64,000 bases of DNA from Sinonovacula constricta (GCA_007844125.1 CM017567.1:47821735-47885734); one strand, 5' to 3'. Shown: positions 45,250 to 56,372, numbered from the stretch's first letter. Notes: a model not told the origin generated them from the sequence alone. Program-made: numbers and translations.

Positions 45250-45685
45250 GGCTGGTAAGATAAATATCTCATTTTGTCTGGTTGTGAGGCAAGTTGTTTG
45301 AGAATTTCTAGACAAGTCTACTTTAACATTGGAGAAAAAGCGTCTTTGTTATCGAGTTGTTTCTTACCAGACAGGAAATGGTGTTACTGCTATAGACACA
45401 GCCACAATTGGATTTTATTTGATGACATCCTGTTTGCACTTGTTGCTCAATTTTATTTGTCAGTTTATTTTGGGGAGATATAAACAAAAAGACCATTTTT
45501 TGTGCTGTTTGGAATTGGTCTTCTTACAATTCATGAATTATTTACCATCTGGATTTGGAATTTATTGTATTAAGTCATTGTTTTGTCATTTAACGTCACT
45601 GTTTTGTGTTGGAATAAATTGAAGAATTAAATAAATTTCATGCAATTTAATTTTTACGTCTGCTTCCATGTTTCTGTCTATTGGT
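45250..45685 (+). repeat. Triplicated intronic segment T3
   Basis: TTTGAGAATTTCTAGACAAG, GACATCCTGTTTGCACTTGT, GGGGAGATATAAACAAAAAG, TACGTCTGCTTCCATGTTT. The frames at 45274 and 45329 are not kept in T1 or T2. Confidence 0.65.
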
Positions 45686-45765
45686 ACAGTAGGATTAAAT
45701 TTATTTCTTTATGCAGTTAAGGTAGAGGGAGGTTTATACATGTTATTTTATTTTATTTGTTCACT

Positions 45766-45850
45766 AGGATTATCATTGGAGACATTGTCCACTTGAAACT
45801 GAAATAGTGTTACTTCACTATGTATGTCGTGCCATGAATAACCGGCATGT
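45766..45850 (-). mobile_element. SINE family A 3' fragment, inverted
   Basis: GGAGACATTGTCCACTTGAA then ATGCCGGTTATTCATGG on the other strand; diverged. Confidence 0.4.
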
Positions 45851-45863
45851 TACTTCGTGCAGC

Positions 45864-46098
45864 CCAGGTGCACCCATGGCATAGTAGTAGAGTCGCCGAA
45901 TTTGTTACTCCTCTGACTGCTTAGCCTCCCCCCGCGTGGGTTTGAGTCCCGTTCAGTGCGAAGGTCTTGATGTTGGAAAGTCTTCTGGCTGACAAGTGGT
46001 GTGCCTGTGGTCTGGGGTCTTCCCCCATCAAAACAGCTGGGCGTTGCTATAATGATCAGAATTGCTGCGATGTATTTTTAAAGACAAAAACAAAACAC
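45864..46098 (+). mobile_element. SINE family C
   Basis: TGCACCCATGGCATAGTAGT head, TGGGTTTGAGTCCCGTTCAG, GGGTCTTCCCCCATCAAAAC, AGACAAAAACAAAAC tail. Confidence 0.75.
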
Positions 46099-47112
46099 CC
46101 AGTCTAACTAACCTGACAGTGATTAGAAGTGTTGTTGACTGTTAAAGGTGTTTGGGCATAATTATACAGTGATAATGTCACAACCATTTCGTTCATTCCT
46201 TCATCTCTTTATTAATTCGTCCGTCCATCATTATTTTGTCTGGAGCATAACACAAAATCTGGACAAGATGTCAACATAAAACTTCATAGGCTGATAGATC
46301 TTGATGATGAGAAGTGCACTGCACAAGAACCATAACTCCCTTTTGCATAGTTTAGGAGTTATTTACTTTGTTATTTTTCATGCGTTAATTTTGATGGAAG
46401 TTTTAAGTTAAAAATTAAATTTAAACGTTAAAAGGGATAAAAAATATTAAAAAAAAATATTGAAATTTCTTTTTAAAAAATTGTAAAAAAAGCCTATTTG
46501 GAACTAGCATTCATTCAGGGATCATTAATTTATACAGCCATCAATTCTATGAATTCTATTGTTTTCAGTATGCAATTAAAGTAGTTGTTATTGAATATTT
46601 CATGTTAGATTGAACCATTATACACATTTATATTAAGTTTGTGAAGACACACATTTTTCTTTCTGCCCAAAAATTTATATATTCAATGCTTTAAAAAAAC
46701 CTATAAATTATTTTGAGTTTTAATTTTATTACTTTAAATAATTTTTTTTTATCTTCACTATGATTATTTGCATAGGTCTAATAAATTATTTTCTTAGCAG
46801 ATATAAAGAGTTAACATAAAATTCAGTTACTTGTCTCTAATGACTACATTATGTTCTCAAAGCATTGTAAATTCTGTTCTGTTCAAGTACCACTTTCACA
46901 TAAAACATTAAACAATATATTAAATGTCACATCTCTTAGTTTCAAAAGAACAGTGGAATATTTTTTCCTTGGGAACCACTAAATGTTCCTTCTCATCTTT
47001 TAATTTTAAGTTTGAAGACATTACTTTTATTATCAAGCATTTTGGGGCCATCTGTTTTGTGTAAAGTTTATTTTTATCTAAGCATCTATTGAGATCAATG
47101 TGGGGTTGATAG
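46099..47112 (+). repeat. Dispersed repeat fragment, then AT-rich sequence
   Basis: 46190-46420 (GTCTGGAGCATAACACAAAA, AACTTCATAGGCTGATAG, ACCATAACTCCC) has the look of an old interspersed repeat. 46430-47100 is very AT-rich with nothing seen. Confidence 0.35.
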
Positions 47113-47410
47113 TAACAGAAACCTTAAATTTACAGCATAATGTTGCATTCAATGAGATTCTTGATACAAAGATTGATGATTTTTAGAAAAAAAAATAAAT
47201 ATGTATGTATGTATTTGTAATTTTAGAAGAAGTGGCTAGAAGCTAGTAACAAATACTAACAGAAACCTTAAATTTATAGTATAATGTTGCATTCAATGAT
47301 ATTCTTGATATATAAAGTTTGGTGGGGTTGGGTTTTTTTAAATTAAATAAGTATGTATGTATTTGTAATTTTAGAAAAAAGATGTGGCTAGAGGCTAGCA
47401 ACAAATAGTA
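47113..47410 (+). repeat. 144-bp tandem duplication
   Basis: TAACAGAAACCTTAAATTTA starts at 47113 and 47257; both halves continue CATAATGTTGCATTCAATGA (or TATAATG...) and end GTGGCTAGA-GCTAG. Confidence 0.75.
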
Positions 47411-47637
47411 CAGACCTTGATGAAACAGTTTTCATTTTCATTACAAAATCTCTATAAATGAGGTATCCGACAGTTTGCCTATATCTAATGCACGTTACAA
47501 TATTTTTCTGATGTTGTGGAGGAATTTAGGCATATTTTGCATAAATGCATACAGAAGTGAAGGTGAATTCGAACACCTCCCATATTGTTAAACGGAACAA
47601 ATCAAGAAAATAATCACTCTAAACATTCCTTTTTTAA

Positions 47638-47889
47638 CCGGACCTGGTTGCGCAATCAGTAGAGCGCTGGCTGCAGGTACGGGAGGCCCCAGGTTCGATC
47701 CTGGTCTACAACATACCAAAGTCTTAAAAATGGCAGTTGTATAGCTCCCTTGCTAATGCTCAAGCAAATTCATGGTTAGAAGACTGGTTGGCCCGATGAA
47801 TGGGTGTGGTATGAAACCAGGTGTTCATGGCATGCTATACACAGTGAATACAGCACTATATCTGCTTCAAGTGGACATAATCTCCAGAA
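47638..47889 (+). mobile_element. SINE family A, 3'-truncated
   Basis: CCGGACCTGGTTGCGCAATC head, CCCAGGTTCGATCCTGG, ends in GACATAATCTCCAG then M MITE sequence. Confidence 0.75.
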
Positions 47890-48164
47890 AAACCACTTAC
47901 TTTTGAGATCACGTTATATATAGTCATTCAGGTAATCCGTGATGATATTGATATCTTTTTTTTAGTAGAGACCATTGTCGAGATTTTATACAGTTAGAAA
48001 GAATACATATTTTTTTTGTCTAACAATCCAATTAGTGCTCAAAATTGTATTTATTAAAACTTAAGTATAAATTTATGCAAAAGTTATGCTCAAATTACCC
48101 AAAGCAGTGGTTTGATATTGTTATATGCATTTGATATAGGCACACTGTTGGTTACCAGCTTTAA
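47890..48164 (+). mobile_element. Family M MITE, 3' half
   Basis: Joins directly to a SINE-A whose 3' end is lost. Contains GATCACGTTATATATAGTCA, ACCCAAAGCAGTGGTTTGAT and a right end ACTGTTGGTTACCAGCTTTAA. Confidence 0.55.
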
Positions 48165-48711
48165 CACCATCCCATCCTCTCCCCCAACTCTACCAACTAA
48201 TGAAATAGTCAGAAAAAGAGGAAAAAAACATGTGCCATGATACATACGAAAGCAGAAACTGAGTCAATACAAATGCAGACATCATTTCTAAGTGCAAACA
48301 GTGACATCTGCCCATGCAAATATTCAGGCTGTAATCTTAGTCTAGTTTTAAGTTGGAAAACATTTAACAACAAGATTGCTGGATTTACAAGAAGTTCCAG
48401 ACGCTATTTGGAAACCTGTTATTTGTATGCATATGTTGTCTCTCCAATATGCTTCCCATTTAATTTTCTTTTAAATTGCATCAACTGACCTTCCAGCTTT
48501 TATCCTAAAATCAGTAAGGTTGAAAATAAAGTATACACTATGAATAGTGTATGATGCATGTTTTTTTTAATTTTTAATATATATCATATAGTAATCTCAT
48601 CTTTTCTCATTATATATATATATAATCTCCAAATATGAAGTATATAGTGGGTTGTGTCCTTGTTATATCTGTTTGATGGTCAGATGTGTGTCTGTCTGTT
48701 CACTGCAGTTG

Positions 48712-48976
48712 GATTGGATTAGTCGGCATTTTTGCTGATACTGTGCAGCGACATCTCTATCATTATAGAACAGGGGCACTTATGAGGTGCCCAGTGACTG
48801 AACCCGGCCGGTCCTTTATACTGACACCGACGAGTCAGGCGTAATGCTATTCCCTTAGCCCCGAGCGTTAGGAGGGAAGCCATTTCTACAAACTTTCAAG
48901 TCTTTGGTTTGACCCAGCCGGGGATTGAACCCACGACCTCCCGATGCTCTACCACCTGAGCTATTGCGGCCGGTCT
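48712..48976 (-). mobile_element. SINE family B, inverted
   Basis: Plus strand reads TTGGATTAGTCGGCATTTTT, GGTGCCCAGTGACTGAACCC, ACCTGAGCTATTGCGGCCGG. Confidence 0.8.
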
Positions 48977-49042
48977 GTCAGTTGGCTGTTTGGAGACAAG
49001 ATTTTTAAATTTTTACAGAGTTATGGTTTTATTGTCATTTCT

Positions 49043-49513
49043 TTAACCCTTTAGCAAAGCCATTTTCCATGCCCCATGCTGGGGAATTTTGTATAAATTT
49101 CCAAAGAATATGCCATACATTAGTAAGTGGCTTATAATTTTGTATATGTAAAACTATAATATCGTTAGAAAGGTAATTGAATATGGATTCTGAATAATAT
49201 AAAATTTAATAATTATGGTTTGCTATAAAAAATGTAATGGACTTTCAGAAATAGAAAAATAACTGAAAAAATCCAGAATTTTTACTCTTTTTTTTGGTAT
49301 TTCACCCTTACACCTGTAAACATAAGAATATTTCTAAAAAGAAAAACTTAAGTTACTGTCAAGGGGAGTAACTCTGATACTTTTATGGGAAAATAGCAAT
49401 GCTGTAAACACACAAAAATAGTAGTAAACAGGACGTACAGTGAATGTATGAGAGCATTGATGTTGGTTAGAAATAGATGTACGCTGTACGTCGGGCAGCA
49501 GTAAAAGGATTAA
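49043..49513. mobile_element. Possible piggyBac-like TTAA element
   Basis: TTAACCCTTTAGC at 49043 and GCAGTAAAAGGATTAA ending at 49513 are weakly inverted (CCTTTA against CCTTTTA) between TTAA sites. The right side holds ATGTACGCTGTACGTCGGGC, partly self-complementary. No transposase seen. A similar start, TTAAACCCTTTCCTGC, occurs at 7930. Confidence 0.35.
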
Positions 49514-50375
49514 TATACTTTGTTCGCTCTATCTCTCGACTGCAATTGGACAAATTTTTATTTTATATGGATTGTTAATACCAACACCAGCTCAAGCCTA
49601 TCCTGGACACATCATGAGCAGCTTGTTTTTTTAAGTTAAGACCTGTTGTTAGATTTATTTATATTTTCCCCTATAATAAATAAATTTTAAAAAAAGGTCA
49701 GCCATTTTCTTTTGAATTTGCATGTTATGAATCAAAAAGCAATAATTTAATGGCAGTTTTGTCAATAGTGTGACTGTTGGGACTCTTAAAAACTTCACTT
49801 GTAAAAGTTATTTAACAATTTAACGGACTGTCTGCATATTATTTCTCCACTGGCTCCATTTCTGCCCCATGATGCATTGCTCAATACTCTGTCAATTATG
49901 TAGTCTTCACATTTTTTGACAGCAGGGAAGACAAACGGACTAAAGGGCAGACAGGGCTAGACTGAAAATCGCTCGTGTTCAATGCAAGTCTCTATATTCA
50001 CAGCTCTTTTATCTTTGCATGCTGTCATAATGGGAAAAATGAAGTCATCGGTTAATAAAAATGAGTTTGGTCGTAGTGTCTGCAGGCTTAACTTTCTATA
50101 AGAGAAAACTACACTTTCAAAATTTTACAGGCAATAAGTGATCAGGCCAAGGCAAAATAGGGAGATCTGGTTAAGACATCTGTTGCTGCAATCTGCTGAA
50201 TCAGTATTTATGCTGTTTTGCAGATGCATATATGCTAATTATAAGTATTTGTATTTAGTTTATTTGTAATATTTTATGACTTTTTATGCCCCTCAAGGTG
50301 GCATATAGCCATTGCACTATCCATTCATCTGTTTGTATAAACAAAGGATCAGTTGTCTCATTTACATGTCCATCT

Positions 50376-50648
50376 ATGGGAGATCCCGGATTCGATCCCT
50401 GGCCGGGACATAATATTACCAAAGTCATAAAAAATAGTAGTGGTATAGCTCCCTTGCAAAGACTCAAGCAAATATAAGGGTAGTTCCACAACTGGTTGGC
50501 CCAGATAATTTGACTGGGTGTGGTATCATGCCAGGTGTTTGCGGCATACTATACACAGTGAAGGCAGTACGATATCTGCTTCAAGTGTACACCGCCTCCA
50601 GATAACTAAAATACTGATGGTGGGCAGATAAACGCAAAAAATAAATAA
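50376..50648 (+). mobile_element. SINE family A
   Basis: GATTCGATCCCTGGCCGGGA, GTATCATGCCAGGTGTTTGC. Inserted in another repeat that resumes at CATCTGTCCATCCCATG. Confidence 0.75.
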
Positions 50649-50991
50649 ACATCTGTCCATCCCATGTTCATGTTGTAGCCTTAACTACCATTTTTCTGAT
50701 AGTACACTAATCAAACAACCATTTTGAAGACATACACTTGAATGCGAGTCATGTGTAGCATTTACCAGTGCAACCAAAAAGATGAAGTTCATATGCAAGG
50801 TCATATTTAAGGTTTCAATGTCACATTTCAGGTTATTGCATATTCAAGGGCATGTTATTTCTAGAGGTGAACTAAAGAACTCTTCTACATTAAGAATCCA
50901 CAATAAAACGCAACATGAACATTTCCCGAAAGTGACATTAAAAATTGTAATTGTGGAATATTTCTGACTTTTTGTAGAAGAGTATAAATAT

Positions 50992-51238
50992 AGGGGTACC
51001 TGTAGTGTAGTGGTAGAGTCGCCAATTTGTAACTCTTCTGATTGCTTAGCCTCTCACCACGTGGGATCGAGTCCTGTTCAGGACAAAGGACCTAATGTGG
51101 GAAGGTCTTCCAAGTGACTTGCGGTGTGCGGGGGGTTGTACCCAGACATGTGTCTGAGGTCTTCCTCCTGGAAGCTGGATGTTGCTATAATGATCATAAA
51201 TGGTCACTGGAATGTATTCAAAAACAAAAACAAAAAAC
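50992..51238 (+). mobile_element. SINE family C
   Basis: GGGGTACCTGTAGTGTAGTG head, GGGATCGAGTCCTGTTCAGG, ACCCAGACATGTGTCTGAGG, AAAAACAAAAACAAAAAAC tail. Confidence 0.75.
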
Positions 51239-52054
51239 TAAATGGAGAAAAATCATGTAAGCAGCAGATGCAACTGTAGATTAGAAACAGGTGTAAGTTG
51301 ACAGTTTTGTCTGGTTTAATCCCTCCTGCTTCACCAAAATGGTGTTATTTTGTGATTGGATGGAATATTTTAACATCTCTTCTTGCTGTATGTATTTCTT
51401 CACAGTGTTGTTGCTCAGACTATTTTCTTCAATTTCTTTTAGACTTTATATGTCTACATGAGCAGATGTAGTTGGGGGTGGGGTGGGGGGTGGAAGCAGG
51501 AGTACCGTAGACGAGGTCTGTTCTTTTATGTTTTTTATATGTTGAATGAATATTTTAACATTGTTTTTGATTATGGAATGTAGGAAATGCATTCTTACAT
51601 GTATCTGAAAAAGACAGATGCTGTCATTACTATTTTTAAAATTTGTATATAATTCATATATATAATGTATGTATATGCTGTATAAGATCTAAGAATTTTA
51701 GGTGGACTGGGCGTGTCCTGGGGGGAGGTGGGGGGTGGCTGCTGCATCCCATCTAAACCTATCCTTGATTTATACAATATGTATTTTGTGTATCATTTTT
51801 GCATTTTAGGGGTTGGGCCCCCATTTAAATCTGTCCCAGATTACTCAGTTTTAATGTTTTAAATAGCATAACATAAAATAATGGTAGTGGTATAATTATG
51901 ATTATCTTCATCATTATAATTCTTATCGTCAACAACAGAAAAATTCATTAAAAAAATAACAGCAAATGGCATATAACTAAAATGAAAGAATAGCGAGGAA
52001 TGATAGCAGAAAAAGCAGAAAATAAATTCAATTTTAAAAATATTTGACATACAG
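51239..52054 (+). other. No recognised gene
   Basis: G-rich patches GGGGTGGGGTGGGGGGTGG at about 51475 and GGGGGGAGGTGGGGGG at about 51720 in otherwise AT-rich sequence. Confidence 0.35.
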
Positions 52055-52290
52055 TTCCCACTTCTCTGACTGCTTAGCCTCTCACCCTTTACTTACTTTG
52101 AGTCCCATTCGGGGTAAAGGACATAATGTGGGATGGTCTTCCAGCTGACTTGTGGTGTGCCGGTGGTTCTACCCAGACATTTGTCTGGGGTCTTCCTCCA
52201 CCAAAAAGCTGGAAGTTGCTATAATGATCATAATTGGTTTATGCCATGTATATCAAAAACAAACAAAAAACAACCAAAAAAAACCAATAA
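52055..52290 (+). mobile_element. SINE family C, 5'-truncated
   Basis: Begins within the head (TCTGACTGCTTAGCCTCTCA), then AGCTGACTTGTGGTGTGCCG and ACCCAGACATTTGTCTGGGG, A/C-rich tail. Confidence 0.7.
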
Positions 52291-52544
52291 ATCCCATTGT
52301 CATTGCCATTGCAAATTTTAAACAAATGTTGAAAACAAATTGTACAAGTTTTTGCATATTTCTCAAATGACCATATCTGCAACTGCTTTAGCATTTATCT
52401 CATGATTTTAAGATCTGTGTTGGCAAATTAGTAATTTCAAATTTACCCATTTTAGATTTTAAGAAAAGATCACATACATCTTTGTCAACTATTTTACATT
52501 TCAGACATATTTTAGATGTCCAATATATTGATTTGTATTCTTGC

Positions 52545-53375
52545 CAATAATCTTCCCCATTTTATACTTATTTCAAATGCAATATATATTATATGCATCT
52601 TCTGTTTGTTCAGAAATGTATTAAAATTTTCCATGTTATACGAGATGGTCTAATTGTAATAATAATAAATATGTCACCAATATTGTTCAATACTTCGCAC
52701 ATGTTTAAGATGTAAAGGTGAGGTGTAACTAAAGCATCTTTTGAATATTCATAAATTTCAATACTTCTGCATATTCATTATCCACTTTCCGTAATGAAAT
52801 CCAAAGCTTCACCTATAATATTCCCAATTTTATGCATGTTTAAGATGTAAAGGAGAGGTGTAACTTAAGCATCTTTTGAATATTCATGAATCCCTGATAC
52901 TTCTCCATATTAATTATCCACTTTCCATAATGAAATCCAAAGCTTCACCAATAATATTCCCAATTTTATGCTTGTTTAAGATGTAAAGGAAAGGTGTAAC
53001 TTAAGCATCTTTTGAATATTCATGAATCCCTGATACTTCTCCATATTAATTATCCACTTTCCATAATGAAATCCAAAGCTTCACCAATAATATTCCCAAT
53101 TTTATGCTTGTTTAAGATGTAAAGGAAAGGTGTAACTTAAGCATCTTTTGAATATTTATGAATCTCTGATACTTCTCCATATTAATTATCCACTTTCCAT
53201 AATGAAATCCAAAGCTTCACCTATAATATTCCTAATTTTCTTTGATTTCGCATGTAAATAGGAGGTGTAACTAAGGCATAAATCTGTGATTATTATCCAT
53301 TTTCATGATTCATTCTCTAACAATAAATCCGAATATTCACAAATAATAATATTCCCAATTTTGTGCATATTTCAG
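52545..53375 (+). repeat. About 136-bp tandem array copying the GALNT exon's 3' splice-site junction
   Basis: Units begin near 52672, 52813, 52948, 53083 and 53219, and the last (from about 53340) runs into the genuine exon. Each has AATATTCCCAATTTTATGC, then GTTTAAG or TTTCAG, then ATGTAAAGG-GAGGTGTAA and AAGCATCTT. The true junction reads TTTCAG then ATGTAAAGAGGAGATGTACC and AAGCATCTT. So about 35 bases of exon plus the acceptor appear in each unit, followed by a shared spacer (GAATATTCATGAATC, ATTATCCACTTTCC, AATCCAAAGCTTCACC). A more diverged unit may lie at 52545-52600. Four units keep AAG at the acceptor position (G at 52709, 52844, 52980, 53116); the fifth has lost it. Confidence 0.8.
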
Positions 53376-53542
53376 ATGTAAAGAGGAGATGTACCGTAAG
53401 CATCTTCCTGACACCAGTGTGGTCATTTGTTTCCATAATGAGGCTTGGACAGTGTTGTTGCGGACATTTCACAGCGTCTTGGACAGATCGCGCCCAGACT
53501 TGATAAGGGAGATAATCCTTGTGGATGATTTCTCAGATAAAC
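53376..53542 (+). CDS. GALNT: GALNT-family internal exon (start of GT-A glycosyltransferase fold)
   Basis: The next recognised exon of the same gene. The acceptor is GCATATTTCAG and the donor GTAAGT at 53543. One base completes the Glu codon left open by the upstream exon, 55 codons follow, and one base is left over. The peptide begins [20 protein letters not shown], continues [17 protein letters not shown] and ends [33 protein letters not shown] and EIILVDD are the hallmark N-terminal GT-A block that binds the UDP of UDP-GalNAc. The Cys at residue 1 is the conserved Cys of this family. The later DxH metal site, the KREGLI block and the ricin-type lectin domain are not in the window. The exon start is mirrored in a tandem array just upstream (see findings). 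Confidence 0.92.
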
Positions 53543-53677
53543 GTAAGTAGATTTTAAATGTGTAAGTTTGTATTGCTCTCCTGTGACAGGCACACATGTA
53601 GCTCTAGGTAAAAAATAAGATTTTAAAAGGAAGATAGTCCTTTCTGACCATTCCCACTTTCCATTCATGAAGGTCAC

Positions 53678-53950
53678 CGGCCACAGTAGTTCAGTTGGTA
53701 GAGAGTTGGCTTGCAGATCAGGAGGTCGCAGGTTCAAACCCCGGACAGGTCAAACCAAAGACTTTAAAGTTGGTAGCGGTCGCTTCCCTCCCATTGCTCA
53801 GGGCTACAGGGACAGCATTACTCCTAACTCGTCGGTGTCGGTATAATGGTCCGGCCGGGTTCAGTCCCTGGGCACCTCCTTAGTGCCCCTGTGCTATAAT
53901 GATAAAAATGTTGCTGCACAGTATTGGCAAAAATGTCTGCAAATCATATC
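53678..53950 (+). mobile_element. SINE family B, 136 bp after the GALNT exon
   Basis: CCGGCCACAGTAGTTCAGTT head, GCAGGTTCAAACCCCGG, TAATGATAAAAATGTTGCTG. Similar flanks TTCATGAAGG and TTCATGACGG look like a target duplication. Confidence 0.78.
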
Positions 53951-54868
53951 CTTCATGACGGGATACAAGAAACAGCCAGGATGTGAGATATCCAAGGCGC
54001 TGTAGAGAGCACGTGCTTTAAACAAGAAGATGACTATCCTGGGAACTAAACACTCTCGTACTCTGTTGATTAATTCAACATTTGACAGTAATGAACCATA
54101 ACTAATGGAAAGTGGGGTATTTTGCTACTTTGTTCGTTTTCCTTGTTCTCTGCTACATCTGTTTTTACAAGCTGCATTTCTAACATTGGTATACTCGGTT
54201 TCTTTTGTTAAACAAAACTTCACCCAACGGCTACGTTTTTTATGCTACTTTTTATAATTACAAGCTACACCTTATTGTTGCAAGCTATCCTGTTAAAAAA
54301 AAAGGACACTTCATTCTTTTCTCTGAAAAGTGTCTCACGGAACACCTCCGACATTGAGTTATTGACTGCTACACTATCGTCCCGATAAAAAAATGCATTC
54401 CATAAGAGGCACCGCTCTCAAGAGCGGCGCCAATAATTCAAATGACTGATTGCATCATATTTGCCTAGGTATTTGTTGGTATATTGTAATAGTGGAAAGA
54501 TCAGGATTTTCCCCCCTTTTTTTTAACTATTTAGGTTTCAAGATGCAAAAAAAATATAGATGTATGCTGTTAAAAAAGATTAGACAGTAAAAGCACTTGA
54601 GCATTACAATGAAAAAAGCAAATTAAAACAAATATTATTCATATTCTTTATATTAAGTATAGAAAAAAGATACCTATCCAGAAGGGAGCTAACTAACATT
54701 TCATTATTCTGATAATGGGAAATTTCTCTGATAATCATTAGGGAACATTTTAGATTATATATATATATATATATATAAATATAATTCTGAGACTTGTGTA
54801 GAATTTGAGCAAGAGTTTCAGACCTATGTATGGAAAAGCTGAAGGTATGGAATATTGGAAACTACCAA
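53951..54868 (+). other. No recognised feature; (AT)n near 54760
   Basis: Intron sequence with a TATATATATATA tract at about 54758-54776. I searched it for the next GALNT exon and found none. Confidence 0.35.
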
Positions 54869-55137
54869 TGTCGGCTCTAGGTACAGGAGGCCCCAGGTTT
54901 GATCCAAGGAAGAGAGACCAAAGTCATTAAGTGGTAGTGGTATTGCTCCCTTGCCAACACTCAAGCAAATCATAAAGGTAGTTCCACAACTGGTTGGCCC
55001 GTGTCCAGATTGCAATGTAACTGGTGTGTTCACAGCATGCTATCATAGTGAAGACAGCACTATTTTTGCTTCAAGTGGACATTTTCTCCAGATAACTGAA
55101 ATACTGTTGGTAGAACAATAAACCCAATAAACATAAA
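54869..55137 (+). mobile_element. SINE family A, diverged
   Basis: ATGTCGGCTCTAGGTACAGG, CCCCAGGTTTGATCC, AATAAACCCAATAAAC. Confidence 0.7.
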
Positions 55138-55437
55138 CTTAAAACATGATATTCTTGGCAAATGTTGTACTAGTATTTTTTTTCTCTTTGACATGGTAGT
55201 ACTCATCTATCAAGATATGCCTGCACACACATCTCAGATATCAAGTTTTTGTTTAATAGGTAACATCTTGTGTTTGAACAATGATAAAATTCAACAGCAT
55301 GTTGCGAGTATCGATCTTTGACTTTTTAATAAGAAACAGTTTTATAAATAGCAATAATGTTAATAGTGTTTTTGATTTATTATCTGAGTGATAATCAACA
55401 GAACCACAAGACTAGTATAAAGTATGTTTAGGTTTCT

Positions 55438-55937
55438 CTAAAGGTGGTATCCAACAGTTTGGACCAAAATATTCTTTCTCAAATATCCAAATAAGTCACT
55501 TTTACCTGAAAAGATTATGTAAAATGCTGTTTTTTATGCCCACAAATGAACAGTAAAACATAAATCCCCATTCTCATTGCAAACCAGTATTTCCTATTTG
55601 AGCCACACTGGAGAGATGCTTTTTTTTAAATAGGAAAACCACATAACAACTCTCGTTTAAGATTACGTTATATTGTCATCCAAGTAATTCGCTTTAATGT
55701 CGATACCTGTTTTTAACAGAGATCACTATCGTGTTTATTTATAGATTTGGAATTATTGAACTTTTGGAGCGTTTTTATCTTGATATGACTGTCTAAAATA
55801 TAGACAGTATTCAAAACTCGTTACTTACACTGAAGTAGGAGCTTATGGAGAAATTATGCCCTAATCCCCCAAGGCAGTGGTAAGGTATTGTTCCATGAAT
55901 TTGATATATTTGGCAAACTGTTGAATTCCTCCTTTAA
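55438..55937 (+). mobile_element. Family M MITE, near-complete
   Basis: Left end TAAAGGTGGTATCCAACAG at 55439; right end CTGTTGAATTCCTCCTTTAA at 55918-55937. The arms are about 20-25 bp of imperfect inverted repeat, and the whole is about 500 bp. No open frame of note. Confidence 0.7.
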
Positions 55938-56079
55938 TTAGAATTGGCAATATCGGAAACCCTTTGCCTAGAGGTAAGAGTCGATGACTCGTAACATTTC
56001 TGCCCCTTTTTGTGTCGGATTAATAGGTAAAGAAGAAAAGGTCCTATCAAAATTTCCACAGATATTTAAATTTAATCTA

Positions 56080-56240
56080 CCTCTAGACAGGCAAACATGG
56101 TAAACATAAATGGGACGAGACATAACATACAAAAAGAAAAACCATCAGTTACCGCCTTGGAACGGTCAGTTGGCAAAAGGACTGACTGGGGTGCTTGAAC
56201 CTGGTTTGTGAAGCACTCCAACCTTGAAACAATCTCATTG
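56080..56240 (+). repeat. Dispersed repeat L, copy 3
   Basis: CAGTTACCGCCTTGGAACGG, AGGACTGACTGGGGTGCTTG, GCACTCCAACCTTG; preceded by CTAGACAGGCAAACATGGTA. Confidence 0.5.
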
Positions 56241-56273
56241 CCAATGTTTGTTTTTTCAAAAGTTTACTCATGT

Positions 56274-56372
56274 GCGGTGCACAGGTGGTTCAACCCTGAC
56301 ATAAGTCTTCCTCTACCAATAGCTGGACATCACCAATATGGCCATAATTGTGACAGTGGGATGTAACGAAAA
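56274..56372 (+). mobile_element. SINE family D 3' fragment
   Basis: GGTGCACAGGTGGTTCAACC, ATAGCTGGACATCACCAATA, GATGTAACGAAAAACAAG, immediately before a SINE-A. Confidence 0.55.

Larger units (their letters stand above)
48180..50375 (+). other. No gene; AT-rich sequence around a SINE-B and a TTAA element
   Basis: Short frame at 48237 has no family signature. 50280-50375 begins an interspersed repeat (TTTTATGCCCCTCAAGG) interrupted by SINE-A. Confidence 0.3.
25795..53375 (+). other. 27.6 kb GALNT intron (phase 2)
   Basis: Bounded by GTAAGT at 25795 and TTTCAG ending at 53375. The reading frame is continuous across it: GA plus A makes Glu, in the family-conserved context DVRDKE-CK. I saw no GALNT-like peptide inside it, although an unrecognised small exon cannot be excluded by eye. 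It is filled with arrays, SINEs and dead transposons annotated separately. Confidence 0.8.

Noticed and set aside
53678..53950. Further GALNT coding sequence after the second exon
   Set aside because: The open frames there are SINE-B sequence; no KREGLI or DxH-type peptide was found up to the end of the window.
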